DNA of 64,000 bases. Source: an uncultured Paracoccaceae bacterium (GTDB taxonomy: Bacteria; Pseudomonadota; Alphaproteobacteria; Rhodobacterales; Rhodobacteraceae). Position 1 is the first letter of the stretch. Every line of letters starts with the position of its first letter. Made by a program: the position numbers and the translations under genes. Where the stretch lies: the NCBI GenBank assembly GCA_913043905.1, contig CAJWNQ010000001.1, positions 115,319-179,318 of the forward strand. The letters are read 5' to 3'. The notes beneath the pieces are model-generated. The model ran no database searches, was not told the origin of the DNA, and saw only the letters and a list, made by a program, of their open reading frames with translations. Below, one piece after another: positions 46,322 to 55,287 of the stretch.

Positions 46322-46364
46322 CCCGAGTATTTTGATCGGAATATACCTGAGTGTTTTAATCAAC
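46322..46364. promoter_or_regulatory. Two tandem Iron-Rhodo-box-like sites upstream of the DUF4856 gene
   Basis: Box 1 is CCCGA-N9-TCGGA (46322-46340) and box 2 is CCTGA-N9-TCAAC (46346-46364). Their centres are 24 bp apart and both keep the CxGA-N9-TC(A/G)x pattern seen at four loci in the window. The gene starts at 46280 on the minus strand. Confidence 0.55.
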
Positions 46365-46593
46365 ATTATTACAGGAGAGTCAATAGCTTTATCATTATAA
46401 AATAAATTTATTATTTAATGTATTTTGACATAAATATTTTAATGAATAATAAAATAAATAGTTCTATTTATTCTATACAAATTTAATATATGAATTGTCT
46501 AGTATTTAGAGAAATTATGGTGCCCAATTCAAATAACCAAATCTTAGAATAAATATTTCAATAAAAATTATTTTTTAGATGCTATGAATACGT

Positions 46594-47130
46594 TTAGTGC
46601 ATTCGCTTTATATTAATATTATCATAAAAAGGCATTTTAATTTTATGAGTATGATACTCTTCAATAATAGTTGCTAATTTATTCATTGCATCAAGAAATT
46701 TATTTTCAGCCATTCCTTCGCATAATATAATAGCATTTTCCTTGGCTCCAAATTTATTTAACTTTCGAATAAAATATAGTGTTTCAATAAAGCAGTGTTC
46801 ATGAAGAGTAATATATTTTATGCACGTTTCACATTTTGGATCGTGATAATTAAGCCCTGCCCCCCTTGTCCCACAAAGTATATTTAATGCAATTTGCACA
46901 GCATTTGCGATTGTAGCGCCGTAGGGAGTATTGAAATTTTTTTCAGAAGTTTTATATGCACTTATCCAAGCATGAGTTTCAGGATGATGAAAAGCTAAAA
47001 AAAAGAACCTAGTTATCTGGAGTATTTGGCGTTCACATTCATCAAATGAAGTTTTATCTATATGTATGCAATTATCATTTATTTTATGTTGATGCATTAA
47101 TCTAATTGCAGGGTTGGATGGTGACGACAT
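46594..47130 (-). CDS. Unrecognised cysteine-containing protein of the putative iron regulon
   Basis: I do not recognise this 178-residue protein. It has no signal peptide or membrane helix and looks mostly alpha-helical. Its centre holds a cysteine/histidine cluster, ILCGTRGAGLNYHDPKCETC, followed by KYITLHEHCFIETLYFIRKL, which could bind metal or heme. The ATG at 47130 has GAGG seven bases ahead. A strong minus-strand promoter candidate (TTGACA, 18 nt, TATTAA) overlaps a symmetric CTTGA-N9-TCAAG box, so it is probably iron-controlled along with its neighbours. Confidence 0.7.
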   Translation of the reverse strand: MSSPSNPAIRLMHQHKINDNCIHIDKTSFDECERQILQITRFFFLAFHHPETHAWISAYKTSEKNFNTPYGATIANAVQIALNILCGTRGAGLNYHDPKCETCIKYITLHEHCFIETLYFIRKLNKFGAKENAIILCEGMAENKFLDAMNKLATIIEEYHTHKIKMPFYDNINIKRMH

Positions 47131-47214
47131 TACAAACCTCGTTTGATGAATTTAAGACCAAATTATAAAAAGTAATATTAAATATTATTTATAAAACCAT
47201 TTATAATTTTAGTA

Positions 47215-47244
47215 TTAATAATAATTCTTGACTATATTTGTCAA
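47215..47244 (-). promoter_or_regulatory. Candidate promoter of the unrecognised cysteine-containing gene
   Basis: On the minus strand TTGACA (47244-47239) and TATTAA (47220-47215) are spaced by 18 nt. The -35 lies inside the 47227-47245 palindrome, so a bound regulator would block polymerase. Confidence 0.5.
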
Positions 47245-47245
47245 G
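47227..47245. promoter_or_regulatory. Iron-Rhodo-box-like palindrome between divergent genes
   Basis: CTTGA-N9-TCAAG is perfectly symmetric over five-base arms. It lies between the unrecognised gene (start 47130) and the YeiH-family gene (start 47315) and could regulate both. Confidence 0.55.
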
Positions 47246-47314
47246 TATTATCAATGTGTTTGTGTTCTCTCACAGAAAATTTCCATTATAATAATTAAGA
47301 AGGTCCACCAGCGC

Positions 47315-48325
47315 ATGATTACAACTTCAGTATATATTTCTAAAACTAAATTAATATTCCCAGGATTATTAATCTCAGTGCTAATAGCCTTAGCAGCTCA
47401 ATTTATTTCAGACCATTATGGCGCACCCTCGATGCTAATGGCACTTTTATTTGGTATGGCATTAAATTTTTTATCTTCTGATCAAAAATGCAGATTAGGG
47501 ATAAAGTTTTCGTCCCGCACATTACTTCGCTTTGGAATTGCTATGCTTGGGCTAAGGGTCAGTTTTGAAATGATAATAGATTTAGGCTGGCCTATTGTTT
47601 TCATTGTTATTAGTGGCGTGATATTAACAATTTTATTTGGACTTTTAATTGCAGGAATGTTTGGTTTTGGGCCACGTTTTGCATTTTTATCTGCCGGATC
47701 TGTAGCTATTTGTGGTGCATCAGCTGCTATGGCAATATCTGCAATATTACCGCAAGACGAACGATCCGAAGAACGCTTACTTTTTACAGTAGTTGGCGTT
47801 ACTATATTATCAACTTTTGCAATGATTATTTATCCAATTCTTTCTGATGCAATGAACTATAATGATAAGCTATCGGGAATTTTTATCGGTGCCACAATCC
47901 ATGATGTAGCACAAGTTGTAGGGGCTGGATTCTCTAAATCTGAAGAAGTTGGTGACATTGCAACAGTTGTAAAATTAATCCGCGTTGCGATGCTAGCACC
48001 AGTAATATTAATAGCAACAATTGCAATACGATGTATGAAAATAAAAGCTCAAAACAGCACTCAACATCTTCCAATTTTACCAAGCTTTGTTGTCGCCTTC
48101 ATTTTTTTTGCGATCGTAAACTCTTTTGGATTAGTTCCAACTATTTTTTCTACGACTGCTGCAGAAATTTCAAGATGGGCTCTACTTTCAGCAATTGCGG
48201 CTGTTGGAATGAAAACTGCATTAAAAGAAGTGATTAATGTTGGGCTCCCAGCTATTTTATTATTGATATTAGAAACTATATTCATAGCTTTATTTATAAT
48301 AGTTGCTTTACGTTGGCTAGAATAA
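47315..48325 (+). CDS. YeiH / UPF0324-family membrane protein
   Basis: The track start at 47228 lies inside the palindromic box. The ATG at 47315, with AAGAAGG ahead, gives MITTSVYISKTKLIFPGLLI and 336 residues. About ten hydrophobic helices carry the family segments GAPSMLMALLFGMALNFLS, LLRFGIAMLGLRVSF, AGSVAICGASAAMAISAILP and IFIGATIHDVAQVVGAG. The family is an inner-membrane carrier sometimes called a putative sulfate exporter; the substrate is unproven. Its placement in the putative iron island is of note. Confidence 0.85.
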   Translation: MITTSVYISKTKLIFPGLLISVLIALAAQFISDHYGAPSMLMALLFGMALNFLSSDQKCRLGIKFSSRTLLRFGIAMLGLRVSFEMIIDLGWPIVFIVISGVILTILFGLLIAGMFGFGPRFAFLSAGSVAICGASAAMAISAILPQDERSEERLLFTVVGVTILSTFAMIIYPILSDAMNYNDKLSGIFIGATIHDVAQVVGAGFSKSEEVGDIATVVKLIRVAMLAPVILIATIAIRCMKIKAQNSTQHLPILPSFVVAFIFFAIVNSFGLVPTIFSTTAAEISRWALLSAIAAVGMKTALKEVINVGLPAILLLILETIFIALFIIVALRWLE

Positions 48326-48426
48326 TAACAAAATTCTCATTTTTTAGACCTCATAAATTATAATCTTGTAATTAAAATTGTAAAATAGGTTACAGATACT
48401 ACCATGAGAATTATTTAAATTTTTAT

Positions 48427-48447
48427 ACCTGATTGTTTTACTCAGGT
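48427..48447. promoter_or_regulatory. Perfect Iron-Rhodo-box-like palindrome at the sRNA promoter
   Basis: ACCTGA-N9-TCAGGT has fully complementary six-base arms and ends one base before the TTGACA -35 element. It is the best copy in the window. Confidence 0.65.
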
Positions 48448-48448
48448 A

Positions 48449-48476
48449 TTGACATGCTTATTCAAATAGTATGTAA
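48449..48476 (+). promoter_or_regulatory. Candidate promoter of a gene-free transcript
   Basis: A consensus TTGACA (48449-48454) is followed after 15-16 nt by TATGTA/ATGTAA. The palindrome directly upstream would let a regulator occlude the -35. Confidence 0.5.
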
Positions 48477-48480
48477 GAGA

Positions 48481-48592
48481 GATAATTAACAATATAATAT
48501 ATGTTTAATAAAGTTATCTGAATTATCATGAATATAAAATTTTAGTTATTTAAATAAACACCCAAGTAGTCCCCCTACTTGGGTGTTTTTTT
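48481..48592 (+). ncRNA. Candidate iron-regulated small RNA
   Basis: Between the YeiH-family gene and the Fur-family gene lie 381 bp without a gene. They contain an iron-box-like palindrome, a TTGACA promoter and, about 75 nt past the predicted start, a strong stand-alone terminator. The transcript would be about 110 nt, AT-rich, with only 5-6-codon open frames (the AUGs read straight into stops). The logic of an iron box repressing a short non-coding RNA resembles RyhB-type control, but no sequence similarity to any known RNA is claimed. Confidence 0.55.
48556..48592 (+). terminator. Stand-alone intrinsic terminator
   Basis: A 14-bp perfect stem (AAACACCCAAGTAG with CTACTTGGGTGTTT) with a TCCCC loop ends in a run of seven T. 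It lies 231 nt past the YeiH-family stop and 115 nt before the Fur-family ATG, so it most likely ends a separate short transcript. Confidence 0.92.
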
Positions 48593-48706
48593 ATTTTAAT
48601 ATAAACTGCCTTTTGCCTTCTATATTTTTATGCTATTTCTAGATGTAGATTAATGTATTAAAATTGCAGCTCTTAAACTTATTCTGAATATAAAAATGGA
48701 TTTTTA

Positions 48707-49117
48707 ATGAATACAATTATTGAACGATGTGAATCATCTGGCTTAAGGATGACTGAGCAACGCCGAGTTATTGCCAGAGTATTAGACGCGTCTAAAGACC
48801 ACCCAGATGTTGATATAATTTATTCCAGAGTGTCTAAAATTGATAATTCGATTTCTATTGCTACAGTTTACCGAACAGTAAAACAATTTGAAGAAGCAGG
48901 AATATTAGAACGTGTTGATTTTGGAGATGGGCGCGCACGTTACGAAGATGCTAAGAGAGAACATCATGATCATTTAATTGATATACAATCTGGAAATGTA
49001 ATAGAATTTGTAGATCCTGAAATTGAAGAACTACAAGAGCGTATTGCTGAAAAATTGGGATATGAACTACGTGGTCACCGGTTAGAATTATATGGCGTAC
49101 CTAAGAAACCTGAATAA
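48707..49117 (+). CDS. fur: Fur-family metal-responsive repressor (Fur/Mur)
   Basis: This 136-residue regulator has the winged-helix domain RMTEQRRVIARVLDASKDHPDVDIIYSRVSKIDNSISIATVYRTVKQFEEAGIL (about 14-66). The dimerisation domain starts with the metal motif EHHDHLIDIQSGNVIEFVDPEIEELQ. It lacks the CxxC structural-zinc motifs seen in some Fur proteins, which is usual for the alphaproteobacterial Fur/Mur clade. That clade responds to manganese as often as to iron. Three bases separate it from the AEC transporter gene. Confidence 0.9.
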   Translation: MNTIIERCESSGLRMTEQRRVIARVLDASKDHPDVDIIYSRVSKIDNSISIATVYRTVKQFEEAGILERVDFGDGRARYEDAKREHHDHLIDIQSGNVIEFVDPEIEELQERIAEKLGYELRGHRLELYGVPKKPE

Positions 49118-49119
49118 AG

Positions 49120-50037
49120 ATGTTTTTAATAATCATGGTAGCATTAGCGCCTAGTTTTTGTTTGGTAGCTTTGGGTGGCTTAATCCGAAACCGTTTATCT
49201 GAAAATGCTTGGCTAGGCTTGGATAAGCTGAACTTTGACATACTTTTCCCTGCGTTATTATTTTCTTCTATTGCAAGTCGCCCCATACCCTTGCCACAGA
49301 TATTTACTTTAGCCATATCAGTTTGTTCATTATTATTTATTGCAATGATCCTTGCTTATTTATTAAAACCTTTGGGCCCAGATCGATTTATTGATTTTGC
49401 TGGACTTTGGCAGTGCTCTTGGCGGTTTAATACTGCTGTCGGTTTACTTGCCACAACATCACTGATGCCTGCTGCAAATGCATTAATGCCAGTAGTACTG
49501 GGAATAGCGGTGCCAATATCTAATGTTTTAGCAATAAGTGCACTATCAAGTAGTAGTAATAATACTAACTTTTGGAAAACTATTATTGCAGTTCTGGTAA
49601 ATCCATTTTTTTTAGCAAGCTTTTCCGGTGTCTTAGTTGGCATTAGTGGTGTTACAATCCCAACCCCAATAATGATGCCAATAAAACTCCTTGGCAACGC
49701 AGCAATTCCTATAGCCCTATTATCAATAGGCGCCTCAATGGATTGGACTGCATTAATGAAGATTAATCGCTTCACTGCATTTATGAATTTCATTAAATTA
49801 ATAGCCATGCCCATGATTGCGTTAATCTTAGGGTTTTTATTTGAGTTAACTATTCCACAATTAACTGTTTTAATTGTTTTCGCAGCTTTACCTACAGCAT
49901 CTGCAGGCCATGTACTCGCTGCTAAGTTTGGTGCAGCCCGCAGACCAGTGGCAACCTTAATAGCCCAGTCTACGTTGTTGAGCGCACTAACCCTACCAAT
50001 GTGGATTTATGTAGCAACAATTATTGAAACAGGATAG
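49120..50037 (+). CDS. AEC-family (auxin efflux carrier) transporter
   Basis: The 305-residue protein has about ten membrane helices. The AEC start is FLIIMVALAPSFCLVALGGLIRNR, then LDKLNFDILFPALLFSSIA, and the C-terminal half shows IKLLGNAAIPIALLSIGASMDW and VFAALPTASAGHVLAAKFGA, both typical of this family. Substrates in bacteria include malate and malonate, but none can be assigned here. It begins three bases after the fur stop, so it is co-transcribed with fur; whether it moves a metal chelator is unknown. Confidence 0.87.
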   Translation: MFLIIMVALAPSFCLVALGGLIRNRLSENAWLGLDKLNFDILFPALLFSSIASRPIPLPQIFTLAISVCSLLFIAMILAYLLKPLGPDRFIDFAGLWQCSWRFNTAVGLLATTSLMPAANALMPVVLGIAVPISNVLAISALSSSSNNTNFWKTIIAVLVNPFFLASFSGVLVGISGVTIPTPIMMPIKLLGNAAIPIALLSIGASMDWTALMKINRFTAFMNFIKLIAMPMIALILGFLFELTIPQLTVLIVFAALPTASAGHVLAAKFGAARRPVATLIAQSTLLSALTLPMWIYVATIIETG

Positions 50038-50166
50038 TTCAATTAAGAATAGTTATAATCTTATTTAATAAAAATACTATTCAGCAAACTTTAGTGTATT
50101 CTTTGCATCCAGCCACTTGCTAGGTTAAAGAACAATGTAATAATGATAAGACAGCAAGGATATTGA

Positions 50167-51447
<1,281 letters not shown>

Positions 51448-51464
51448 ATTTAGAATTAAAAATA

Positions 51465-51500
51465 AATAAAGGGCGCGTTATAAATGACATGCCCTTTATT
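51465..51500 (+). terminator. Terminator between eno and the convergent desaturase gene
   Basis: AATAAAGGGC and GCCCTTTATT form a 10-bp stem with a 16-nt loop between the two stop codons. AT-rich flanks on both sides make it potentially bidirectional. Confidence 0.75.
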
Positions 51501-51529
51501 GTTAAATATACAATTCAAAAATAAGTATA

Positions 51530-52573
51530 TTACATTTTGCCATATTTGGTATGCAGCTCTTTATATGAAATTAAACGCCGCTCTGCCTCATCCCACAGGT
51601 GAAGCTTTACTGATGCTAAACTTTCACGAATACTTAAGCGTTGATTCTCACTCAACATTGGATGATCTTTTACAATTTGAGGTAATCTGTAAAAAGGAAT
51701 TCGGCTATATAAGTGATGAACGTGGTGGATCCCAATATTTGCAGAAAACCATTGCAATACAACTGGTAAATCATAGTGCGATGATCCCCCAAGCGCAGCT
51801 TCATGCATATCCCATTCCTCCTCACGCTTCCAATGAGTTTCCTCGAACTGATGCTGAACATAAAACAGCCAAACACCCAATGTTGCAGCTAAAACTGTAC
51901 TTGGTAAAAAAATCAGAACAACTGGAGCCCAGCCCCCAAAATAATAAATAATACCTAATATTGCAATTATGGCAACGTTAGTACCCATGGCACTAGTCCA
52001 ATATTTAGTACCGGCATTCATTAAACCAAGTGGCAATCGATTTTGTAGAATAAACAAATAGGTTGGCCCGAGAGCAAATAAAACGAATGGATTTCTGTAT
52101 AAGCGATACATAAATTGTTGGCGTGTATTTAGTGCTCTGTATTCAGAAACTGTTTTTGTATGAATATCGCCCATACCTTGGCGCTCCAAATTACCAGAAC
52201 CAGAATGATGTTCAGAATGTGTACGACGCCAAACATCGTAAGGTGTGAGAGTAAACACACCTAAAACTCGACCCACCCAATCACTTACACTCCTATTTTT
52301 AAAGAAAGATGCGTGTCCACAATCGTGTTGGATCACAAACAAACGAACAATAAATAGACTATTAAAAATGGACAATGCAAACGCCAACCAATGTGAATAT
52401 GATAGGCTAACCCATGCCAGTGCCCAAAGAGCTGTAAATGGGACCAAAGTGACAACTAGTTCAAAGACACTTCTAACGAGACTCGGCGTCCTGTAACGAG
52501 CAAGTATTTGAACCCAATCACGCGCCTTTATGGCAGTCTGCTCCACCACTTCTTGATCAAAAATTTTATTCAT
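51530..52573 (-). CDS. Membrane fatty acid desaturase
   Basis: The 347-residue enzyme has paired membrane helices and the three histidine boxes of acyl-lipid desaturases: FVIQHDCGHASFF (about 79-91), RRTHSEHHSGSGN, and the C-terminal GIHHVHHLYSRIPFY. It introduces a double bond into membrane acyl chains using a di-iron centre. The regiochemistry (delta-9, delta-12 or another) is not predictable. It is convergent with eno and divergent from the thiE-like gene over 244 nt. Confidence 0.9.
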   Translation of the reverse strand: MNKIFDQEVVEQTAIKARDWVQILARYRTPSLVRSVFELVVTLVPFTALWALAWVSLSYSHWLAFALSIFNSLFIVRLFVIQHDCGHASFFKNRSVSDWVGRVLGVFTLTPYDVWRRTHSEHHSGSGNLERQGMGDIHTKTVSEYRALNTRQQFMYRLYRNPFVLFALGPTYLFILQNRLPLGLMNAGTKYWTSAMGTNVAIIAILGIIYYFGGWAPVVLIFLPSTVLAATLGVWLFYVQHQFEETHWKREEEWDMHEAALGGSSHYDLPVVLQWFSANIGIHHVHHLYSRIPFYRLPQIVKDHPMLSENQRLSIRESLASVKLHLWDEAERRLISYKELHTKYGKM

Positions 52574-52817
52574 CCGCTTCCCACTTATTGGGTTTCTTAA
52601 AAGTGTTAGGTTGCAATTTATAATTTTTATTTAATGCGAACACAGAAACCATTTTTTTCTTGTTAGCTATTTCACATGATAACAGTTTCAGTGCAATAAA
52701 TTAGTGGTTTTAAAATAAAAAAACTTAAAAAAATGTACAATATGATAATCTTTATATTTTGCCCTTTGACGTGTGTCGAAAGCATGGTTAAACGGTTATA
52801 AACAAAGGCTGTTTAAA

Positions 52818-53438
52818 ATGTCAGAGCAAGAAACACCACAAATTTATTTAATAACCCCAAGTAATGCAGAGCTGTCGTTCTACTCAGAAACATTAGCACC
52901 CTTAATGGATGCTTTTCCTATGGCATGTGTACGTTTGGGTTTAGTATCAGAAGACGAAACTGTCATTAGTCGACACGCAGATCAATTACGTGATGTTTCA
53001 CATGTGCGCGATGTAAGTGCAGTAATTTCTACGCATTATCGCTTGGTTGATGCTTTAGGCCTTGATGGCGTTCACCGAGTAGATGCAGCAAAAACTTTAC
53101 GTGAAATTCGTGATGAGTTGGGCGCAAATGCAATTATAGGAACTCATTGCGGGACATCTCGCCATGTTGGTATGAATGCTGGAGAAGTTGGCGCAGACTA
53201 TATATGTTTTGGTCCAGTAAGCAAAACCGCCTTAACTGATGGCGATATTACAGAATTTGATACTTTTGAATGGTGGTCAGAAATGGTTGAAATACCTGTT
53301 GTTGCCGAAGGAAATGTAACACTAGATGTTGCCAAGGAGTTAGCACCAGTAATAGATTTTTTAGCTCTTGGTCCTGAAATTTGGGCGCATGAAAATCCAG
53401 GTAAACAATTAGAAGAATACATCACTCGAATTACCTAA
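52818..53438 (+). CDS. Thiamine-phosphate synthase-family protein
   Basis: The ATG at 52818 with AAGG upstream gives MSEQETPQIYLITPSNAELS and about 206 residues; the track starts 15 codons earlier. The TIM-barrel protein has AIIGTHCGTSRHVGMNAGEVGADYICFGPVSKTA, similar to the phosphate/product loop GxSxH...GADYIxxGPxFxT of ThiE, and IPVVAEGNVTLDVAKEL near the end. The usual SCH motif reads THCGTS here, so it may be a ThiE paralogue such as the TenI type. No other thi genes are near. Its stop overlaps the convergent olsA by 8 bp. Confidence 0.75.
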   Translation: MSEQETPQIYLITPSNAELSFYSETLAPLMDAFPMACVRLGLVSEDETVISRHADQLRDVSHVRDVSAVISTHYRLVDALGLDGVHRVDAAKTLREIRDELGANAIIGTHCGTSRHVGMNAGEVGADYICFGPVSKTALTDGDITEFDTFEWWSEMVEIPVVAEGNVTLDVAKELAPVIDFLALGPEIWAHENPGKQLEEYITRIT

Positions 53439-54231
53439 GCTTTAATCCTGCAAAAACTGCAGCTTCAGCGGCTAGCGCAAGCTCTTTGCGATCACTAAAT
53501 TCAGCAACGCTTAAAGGATCATGAAATATTAATTCGACACTTCCTTGCTTCCACTCAGACAGAACCATAATAAATGCTGCAAAAAATCCCATCTCAGCCC
53601 ACCAGCCATACCAATTTCGCCGTTTAGACTTTGGAGCAACATAATTAACAGTTACTGGTTGTATCCATGTCAATTCTAATGCACCTTTTTCAAAAAAAGC
53701 AGCAAATAAAGATGATTTAAACGGTAATACTCTGCGCCCATCAGTGCTAGTTCCTTCGGGAAAAAATAATAGCTTATCGCCTAGAAAAATACGCTCTAAA
53801 AATACATTTTTTTGATTTATTGCATCACTGCGTAATCGTCTAATAAACACAGTACCCACATGTTTGGCAATCATACCAATAAATGGCCATTCTCTAACTT
53901 CTGCTTTAGAAACAAAATAAACTTTTTGTGCCGCATTTAATACAAAAATATCAAGCCATGATGAATGGTTTGCAACCACCGCACCGGCATATTGCATTGG
54001 TTTTCCAACTCTAATCAGTCGAATACCCATAAAGAATAATGACCCCATGCATGCTAATTTAACAATCAACTGTCCTGCATTCTTTTTCCCAACAGTTCGC
54101 AATATAATCAGAGGAATAAACATAGTTAAAATAGTTGAAGCAATCAAAGCTAATCTAAACGTTAATAGAAGCCACCCCAGTCCTTTTGGACGCTCAAGTT
54201 CTGCTTCAGGAATGCCCTGCCATGCTTGCAT
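53431..54231 (-). CDS. olsA: Lyso-ornithine lipid O-acyltransferase (PlsC family)
   Basis: This 266-residue membrane acyltransferase has N-terminal hydrophobic helices, the HX4D catalytic motif in VVANHSSWLDIFVLNA (about 87-102), and the acceptor motif FFPEGTSTDGRRVLPFKSSLF (about 154-174). Alone it would be called a 1-acylglycerol-phosphate acyltransferase. It follows an OlsB-type gene with the start and stop overlapping by one base, so it most likely adds the second acyl chain in ornithine lipid synthesis. Some of these enzymes also make phosphatidic acid. Confidence 0.85.
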   Translation of the reverse strand: MQAWQGIPEAELERPKGLGWLLLTFRLALIASTILTMFIPLIILRTVGKKNAGQLIVKLACMGSLFFMGIRLIRVGKPMQYAGAVVANHSSWLDIFVLNAAQKVYFVSKAEVREWPFIGMIAKHVGTVFIRRLRSDAINQKNVFLERIFLGDKLLFFPEGTSTDGRRVLPFKSSLFAAFFEKGALELTWIQPVTVNYVAPKSKRRNWYGWWAEMGFFAAFIMVLSEWKQGSVELIFHDPLSVAEFSDRKELALAAEAAVFAGLKLR

Positions 54232-55004
54232 TATTTTGCTCCCTTTAAATACATTGACTTATATTTGTCCAACATGCGTTGAGTATCCATCACAAGGCAT
54301 ACATCAATTGTATTAAAATCACTATCTAAACTAGCTCCACAGCCCACGAAACCACCAAGCCTGATGTACGCTTTGATTAGAGGAGGTAATTGCTTTAAAG
54401 CGATCATTCTGTTGACTTCAGATATTGGAAGAATGTCCATTTCAATTCTATTTTTACCTAACGCTCTCACTTGAAGGTTTTCAGGCGCTAGATGATTATG
54501 ATGTAGGAAAGAAAGTGCATGAGCTATAGCATTAGCATCTGTTCCATGAAATGAAGCAACACCAAATAATACATCTATTTTATTTTTTATTACGTACTCA
54601 GCTAGCCCATTCCACATCATGTATAAAGCAACTCCACCGCGGTGATGAATGTTGACACATGAACGCCCTAATTCTAAAATTTTACGTCCAGAGTTTATCA
54701 ATTTTTGCAGATCATATTCTACGGCACTATAAAACCCTTTTTCTTTATAAGCGACATCACCTGTTAAAAGACGATACACGCCAATAACGTTCTCACTAAC
54801 ATCCTTATTTGCCTCATCTACTAGAATAAGGTGTTCAAAACTATCATCAAACTCATCATATTCTAACTGTAATCTGTGACATTTTTCAGATGTATTAGCA
54901 CCCAATTCCTCAACGAAAACGCGATAGCGTAATCGCTGTGCGGCACGCAATTCTTGATCTGATTGGGCAATTTTTATTGTTAGATAATTTTTATCAATGT
55001 GCAT
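54231..55004 (-). CDS. olsB: Ornithine N-acyltransferase
   Basis: The 257-residue product is a GNAT-fold acyltransferase of the OlsB family. It has AAQRLRYRVFVEELGA (about 21-36), IGVYRLLTGDVAYKEKGFYSAVEYDLQ, ILELGRSCVNIHHRGGVALYMMWNGL and FGVASFHGTDANAIAHALSFLHH. It transfers a 3-hydroxyacyl group from ACP to ornithine. With OlsA it produces a phosphorus-free lipid useful under phosphate limitation in marine bacteria. I see no obvious PHO box upstream. Confidence 0.9.
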   Translation of the reverse strand: MHIDKNYLTIKIAQSDQELRAAQRLRYRVFVEELGANTSEKCHRLQLEYDEFDDSFEHLILVDEANKDVSENVIGVYRLLTGDVAYKEKGFYSAVEYDLQKLINSGRKILELGRSCVNIHHRGGVALYMMWNGLAEYVIKNKIDVLFGVASFHGTDANAIAHALSFLHHNHLAPENLQVRALGKNRIEMDILPISEVNRMIALKQLPPLIKAYIRLGGFVGCGASLDSDFNTIDVCLVMDTQRMLDKYKSMYLKGAK

Positions 55005-55077
55005 TTATCATTTTTCATATTATTCAAAGAATAATTTAATAATGGGAAAAGTTTACAAACCTAAAATACTTTAAAGA

Positions 55078-55245
55078 TTAGTAGACTAGATTCAATTCAA
55101 TAGTAGATCCATTAATAACAACTTTTCCTTGCTCTTCAAAATTTACAGTTATCTTTCCATTTATAACAGATTGAACTTGCCCAACTCCCCAGTCTGGTTG
55201 ACTGGGATGTGTCACTAGTTGTCCAGGAATCAGAAAATCATTCAT
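55078..55245 (-). CDS. DUF3553 protein
   Basis: The ATG at 55245 gives MNDFLIPGQLVTHPSQPDWG and 55 residues, the normal size, and the track starts eight codons early. The full DUF3553 pattern is present: GQLVTHPSQPDWGVGQVQSVINGKITVNFEEQGKVVI, which resembles the CarD/UvrD C-terminal Tudor-like fold. Function is unknown. It sits alone 72 nt below the olsB start and 18 nt from the carbonic-anhydrase-like gene end. Confidence 0.87.
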   Translation of the reverse strand: MNDFLIPGQLVTHPSQPDWGVGQVQSVINGKITVNFEEQGKVVINGSTIELNLVY

Positions 55246-55287
55246 AATCATAAACCTTTTTACAATCAAAACTTTATCTAAAAACTA

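Noticed and set aside
47228-47314. N-terminal extension of the YeiH-family protein in the ORF track
   Set aside because: It would begin inside the palindromic operator, has no ribosome-binding site, and ATG 47315 has a good one and fits the family.
51484-51951. 155-residue plus-strand ORF
   Set aside because: It lies antisense to the desaturase gene, which has all three histidine boxes; its translation shows no family pattern.
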